Origin: an uncultured Victivallales bacterium
GTDB taxonomy: Bacteria; Verrucomicrobiota; Lentisphaeria; Victivallales; UBA1829
NCBI GenBank assembly: GCA_944390735.1
Contig: CALXRL010000068.1
Span: 1 to 36,952 of the forward strand
Direction: 5' to 3'
DNA: 36,952 nt
Below the pieces are notes generated by a model. It was not told the origin of the DNA. It ran no database searches and saw only the letters and a program-made list of their open reading frames with translations. This document shows, piece by piece, positions 33,799-36,952 of this stretch. Made by a program: the position numbers and the translations under genes. Positions within the stretch are counted from its first letter, which is position 1; each line of letters begins with the position of its first letter.

Positions 33799-35637
33799 AT
33801 GAACCGAACCACTGTTTCCCTGATCCTGTCAGCATCCCTTTTGACATGGATTCCAGAAACGTTTGCCAGTCCCCCTTCCCGCAACTTTGTTGTGGAAAAG
33901 GCGCTTCCCAATTCCACGGCACGCAATACGGCGGCCATCAACAAGGCGATTGAAGAGTGTCATAAGGCCGGAGGAGGCACCGTGACAATCCCCCCCGGAG
34001 AATATATCACCGGCAGCATCGTCTTGAAAGACAATGTCACACTGAATCTTCCTCCTGGAACGCTTCTCCGCGGCTCGCAGGAGCTGGACGACTACGTTTA
34101 CAATCCCAAGGATCGCAGTCATGATGCCCGCATGATGGGGAAATGGAGCCGGGCTCTGATCATCGCATTGAATGCCAGCAACATCCGCATCACAGGAGGC
34201 GGGACGATTGATGGCTGTCATGTCGAGGATAAAAACGGGGAAGACAACCTGAGAGGTCCCCACGGCATTTATTTCAGCAATGTGAAAAATGGTGTGATCG
34301 ACAATCTGAAAATCCGTCGGGCGTCAAATTACGGTGTCTTTCTTCAGGATGTCAACGATATCCGCTGCAGCAAACTGAAGATCGAAGAGGGGTATGACGG
34401 AATTCATCTTCGGACGGGGAACAACGTTCAAATCGATCAATGTGAAATCTATTCCGGCGATGATGCCATCGCCGGCGGTGCCTGGAACAACGTCAAGATT
34501 ACCAACTGTGTCCTGAATTCCTCCTGCAATGGATTGCGATTGATTTGGCAGGCGGAAAATCTGCTGATCGAAAATTGCTATTTTTACGGAGACGGAAAGT
34601 TCTCGCACAGAGGCAAATACAGAATTCCCTGCGACATGTTGTCCGCCATCGTGCTTCAGCCCGGCGCCTGGGGTGCGACACCCGGTCCCATACGCAATAT
34701 CACCATCCGGAACATTCGAGTCAACAACGCGACCAATCTATTTGCCCTTTATCCCGGCAAACACAATGAAGTAAGCAATATCAGACTCCAGAAAATCAAA
34801 GCTACCGACATCGGTCCCAAAGCCATACAAATCGAAAACTGGGAACCGTCATCGACGATTCGAAATGTTTCCCTGAGTGATCTTGATATTGAATACAAGG
34901 GCGTTTCCCGGAAAGATTTTTATCTGCCGCTGAACATAACCCGTCCGGAACGCGAAGCTCATCTTCTGCCTTACTGGGGATTCTACGGGAGGAATATCGA
35001 CGAGTTATCCTTGCGGAATGTGGCTTTCCGAGTCAAAAACGGCGATCCGCGCACCGCGGCGCATGTGGATCATGTCGGAAAACTCCAGATTGACGCATTG
35101 AAAATCAACGGAGAGGAATGGTCCGCCGAAAAGCTTCAAAAAGATCCCCTCTGCACCCCCGTGCGTGTCGACATTTTCGGCGATAAAGCCGTGACACGGC
35201 TGATTCCTCTCAAAACAACCGACACTCTCCCCATGTACCATCCTACATGGGGCGGAGATGGGAAAGAACGGGTTCTGACAAACGAAAGCTCTATCTACAA
35301 TGAAAAATGGGAAAACTATTCGTTCTCCTTTCAGGCGGAAAATGCCGGAACCGTGACCTTGAAACTGAAGGGCCATTATGATGGAAATCCGGCCTATCGG
35401 AACTGGATTGAGATTTCCGGAATAGAAATCGGAAATGAACCCGTTTTAAGCAGGAGTTCCAGAAGTCCCTTGCTCCACCTGGAAGGAAAAGCCAAATGGA
35501 AAAATTCCACTCTTCTGGTCAATCATGACAATCAGGCGAGTTTTCAGTTCCAGGTAAAAAAAGGCCAGATCTGCAAGCTGACCATTACCGCCAGATCTGC
35601 GGGAGAGGAAACTCCTTCCGCACCGAAGAAGAAATAG
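33799..35637 (+). CDS. Secreted GH28-like right-handed beta-helix protein
   Basis: A 612-residue protein with a signal peptide (cut near TFAS, about residue 23). The N-terminal part matches polygalacturonase-type beta-helices: INKAIEECHKAGGGTVTIPPG, TGSIVLKDNVTLNL, GGGTIDG. Repeated coils run to about residue 400. The catalytic region keeps Asp200 (GYDGIHL, where GH28 has NTD) and the Asp221-Asp222 pair (SGDDAIA), with the 21-residue spacing known from fungal polygalacturonases. The next conserved motif, G/S-H-G, is replaced by CNG near residues 243-245, so no His is present there. A C-terminal beta-sandwich (about 490-600) resembles a carbohydrate-binding module. ATG 33799 follows TAAGGAG by 7 nt. 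Activity on galacturonan is uncertain; another glycan is possible. Confidence 0.82.
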   Translation: MNRTTVSLILSASLLTWIPETFASPPSRNFVVEKALPNSTARNTAAINKAIEECHKAGGGTVTIPPGEYITGSIVLKDNVTLNLPPGTLLRGSQELDDYVYNPKDRSHDARMMGKWSRALIIALNASNIRITGGGTIDGCHVEDKNGEDNLRGPHGIYFSNVKNGVIDNLKIRRASNYGVFLQDVNDIRCSKLKIEEGYDGIHLRTGNNVQIDQCEIYSGDDAIAGGAWNNVKITNCVLNSSCNGLRLIWQAENLLIENCYFYGDGKFSHRGKYRIPCDMLSAIVLQPGAWGATPGPIRNITIRNIRVNNATNLFALYPGKHNEVSNIRLQKIKATDIGPKAIQIENWEPSSTIRNVSLSDLDIEYKGVSRKDFYLPLNITRPEREAHLLPYWGFYGRNIDELSLRNVAFRVKNGDPRTAAHVDHVGKLQIDALKINGEEWSAEKLQKDPLCTPVRVDIFGDKAVTRLIPLKTTDTLPMYHPTWGGDGKERVLTNESSIYNEKWENYSFSFQAENAGTVTLKLKGHYDGNPAYRNWIEISGIEIGNEPVLSRSSRSPLLHLEGKAKWKNSTLLVNHDNQASFQFQVKKGQICKLTITARSAGEETPSAPKKK

Positions 35638-35683
35638 TTCCTGATGGAAAAAGAGTTCTCATCCTGCTGAATCAGAACACTTT

Positions 35684-35724
35684 GCCGCATATGGTCGATC
35701 CGGTTGGCCGTATGCGGCGTTTTT
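35684..35724 (+). terminator. Rho-independent terminator of the second cassette
   Basis: A 13-bp stem with two G-U pairs (35684-35696 with 35706-35718), a 9-nt loop, and GTTTTT directly behind it, 46 nt after the GH28-like stop. A classical intrinsic terminator. Confidence 0.85.
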
Positions 35725-35809
35725 GAAGCGCGGAAAAGAAGACGGGAAGTTGCAACCGCAAAAGGGATTCTCATGGAACAATACTTCGGAAACAACTTTC
35801 CGCAAAACA

Positions 35810-35847
35810 AAAAAATCCCGGGTTCTGCTGCGCCCCAGGGATTTTTT
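35810..35847. terminator. Second, bidirectional-looking terminator
   Basis: AAAAAATCCC (35810-35819) pairs perfectly with GGGATTTTTT (35838-35847), with extra GGG/CCC pairing possible inside the loop. T-tracts follow the stem on either strand, so it could stop transcription from both sides, between the GH28 operon and the insertion sequence. Confidence 0.75.
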
Positions 35848-35989
35848 ATTGTAGCCAGTGAAAGTTGCTTTTTAGCTTCTGTACTGAATTTTGAGTTCAA
35901 AAAATGGTGCAGGTGAGGAGATATTGGACTAACTTTTCTCCGTTTCCCAAAAATGCGAATTTTGCGGTTGGCCCCGAAAACTGGACAAC

Positions 35990-36017
35990 TTGACTTGGTG
36001 TAAAATGCCCGTAAAGT
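35990..36017 (+). promoter_or_regulatory. Possible transposase promoter
   Basis: TTGACT (35990-35995) and TAAAGT (36012-36017) are 16 bp apart, just inside the presumed left end, as is common for IS3 elements. The -10 box is a weak match. Confidence 0.4.
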
Positions 36018-36040
36018 AACTTGGAAAAGGAGGGCGTTTT

Positions 36041-36340
36041 ATGAATAAGTCGTATGACTCCAAATTCAAAAGCCGTGTAGCATTGGAAGCGATGCGCGGG
36101 GAACTGACCGTTGCCGAGATCGCGGGGAAATATCAGGTTCATCCGAATCAGGTCCAGCAGTGGAAAAAGAAACTCATGGAAGGAGCTTCCGAGATTTTCC
36201 AGTCCAAGGCTAAGCGAAAAGAAAGCAAGACGTATACCGAGGACGATCTGATGAGGAAAATCGGACGTCTTGAAATCGAGAATGATTTTTTGCGAAGTGT
36301 GTCCTTGGCCTGCAGCTTGAATCCCGAAAAGCTCAAATAA
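36041..36340 (+). CDS. IS3-family transposase OrfA
   Basis: A 99-residue helix-turn-helix protein: FKSRVALEAMRGELTVAEIAGKYQVHPNQVQQWKKK, then a Lys-rich stretch and a leucine-zipper-like IGRLEIENDFL. It binds the element ends and regulates transposition. AAGGAGG lies 7 nt before the ATG. The frame ends normally at 36340, but its GAT TTT TTG codons contain a T-TTT-TTG slippery heptamer at 36286-36292, where ribosomes can shift to the orfB frame. Confidence 0.92.
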   Translation: MNKSYDSKFKSRVALEAMRGELTVAEIAGKYQVHPNQVQQWKKKLMEGASEIFQSKAKRKESKTYTEDDLMRKIGRLEIENDFLRSVSLACSLNPEKLK

Positions 36341-36952
36341 GCGATCAGAATCCGGCTTTAAGCGTGAGTCGTCAGTTGAAGCTGCTTCAGGTTCCTCATT
36401 CGAGCTTTTATTACAAAAGCCAAAGGGAGATTTCCCGGACAGCTTCCGACGAGCGGGTCAAGGACGAAATGATGGAGATTTATATGGAGACACCATTTTA
36501 CGGAGTTCCCCGTTTGACTGCGGAATTGAAACGCCGCGAATACAAAGTGAATCACAAACGGGTACGCAGACTGCAAAAATCGTTGAATTTGCGAACGGTC
36601 TATCCACGTCCGCGTTTTAACACCTCTGAACCTCATCCGGGACATGAGAAATTCCCGTATCTTCTGCGCAAATGCAAGATAGAGCGTCCGAATCAGGTAT
36701 GGAGTACGGACATTACTTACACGACGGTTGCCGGTCATCGAGCATTTGTGATTGGAATTGTCGACTGGTTCAGCCGCAAGGTATTGGCTTATAACGTAGT
36801 GAATACAATGGACGCTTTTCATTGTGTTGAAACGTTAAAAATGGCAGTGGATTCCTATGGGAAACCGGAGATTTTCAATTCGGATCAAGGGAGCCAGTTT
36901 ACCAGTTCGGAGTTCGTGGCGGAACTTCGGAACCATGGCATTCAGATCAGCA
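36286..36952 (+). CDS. IS3-family transposase OrfB (partial, read by -1 frameshift)
   Basis: An open frame in the -1 phase relative to orfA runs from the slippery heptamer to the window end without a stop. It encodes the HTH_21-like region (LSVSRQLKLLQVPHSSFYY, YGVPRLTAELKRR) and an rve-type DDE integrase core with WSTDITYT (first catalytic Asp) and FNSDQGSQFTS (second Asp). The catalytic Glu lies beyond the window. No ATG suits an independent start (the first plausible one is GTG 36364), so the OrfAB fusion made by frameshifting is the expected transposase. A weak 5-bp stem (36314-36318 with 36329-36333) follows the slip site. Confidence 0.88.

Larger units (their letters stand above)
35963..36952 (+). 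mobile_element. IS3-family insertion sequence, left part (runs off the window)
   Basis: The left end is placed near 35963-35970, where a segment with GGCCCCGAAAACTGGACA resembles the terminal inverted repeats of IS3-type elements. The exact first base is uncertain, because the right end is outside the window and no target duplication can be compared. Inside are orfA and the first part of orfB in the -1 frame. Confidence 0.8.

Noticed and set aside
35704..35916. A 70-residue + frame after the GH28-like gene
   Set aside because: It runs through two terminator hairpins and has no supported start.
36358..36822. A 154-residue minus-strand frame inside the insertion sequence
   Set aside because: It is a shadow of orfB, which has the DDE transposase motifs on the + strand.

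Overview
All the convincing genes in this window lie on the + strand. The gene set suggests a Lentisphaerota-like bacterium (Victivallales type) or a close relative in the PVC group. Three things point there: prepilin-type proteins with an FTLVELL/FTLIELL N-terminus sit beside glycoside hydrolases; there are two GntR-HTH/LacI-sensor hybrid regulators; and there is a large Tad-type pilus locus carrying FHA domains. This assignment rests on gene content, not on a marker gene.

Layout. (1) 1-352: the end of a probable Na+-translocating decarboxylase beta subunit and a small gamma-like membrane subunit. (2) 1036-6556: first carbohydrate cassette, with a consensus promoter, a GntR/LacI-type regulator, a 1220-residue secreted modular glycoside hydrolase and a pseudopilin. 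(3) 7185-31518: about 24 kb of tightly packed genes that read as one operon. In order they are cpaB, the secretin cpaC, an FHA-cpaF fusion ATPase, tadB, tadC, two membrane FHA proteins, a 62-aa Flp-like protein, a Flp-like pilin, the prepilin peptidase cpaA, a TadE-like protein, a large TadG-like protein, a secreted unknown, a secreted five-repeat protein, a second TadE-like protein, a small secreted protein, a PP2C phosphatase, another secreted unknown, a possible 40-aa ORF, and a transmembrane Hanks-type Ser/Thr kinase. (4) 31804-35637: second carbohydrate cassette, with promoter, GntR/LacI-type regulator, pseudopilin and GH28-like protein, closed by a strong terminator. (5) 35963-36952: the left part of an IS3-family insertion sequence that runs off the window.

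How the genes fit together. The central operon supplies a secretin, a motor ATPase, two platform proteins, a prepilin peptidase, pilins and TadE/TadG-like pseudopilins, so it is very probably a working Tad (Flp) pilus or secretion machine. No CpaE/TadZ or TadD gene is visible inside the operon. In addition there are four FHA domains in three proteins, one fused directly to the motor ATPase, together with a PP2C phosphatase and a transmembrane kinase. The simplest inference is that the machine is switched by Thr phosphorylation. That would resemble the kinase/phosphatase/FHA control known for some type VI secretion systems, but here it is built into a Tad operon. The secreted repeat protein, with exact 164-residue units, and three secreted unknowns are candidate substrates or surface components. 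The two flanking cassettes share the same parts (hybrid regulator, pseudopilin, polysaccharide-active enzyme) in a different order.
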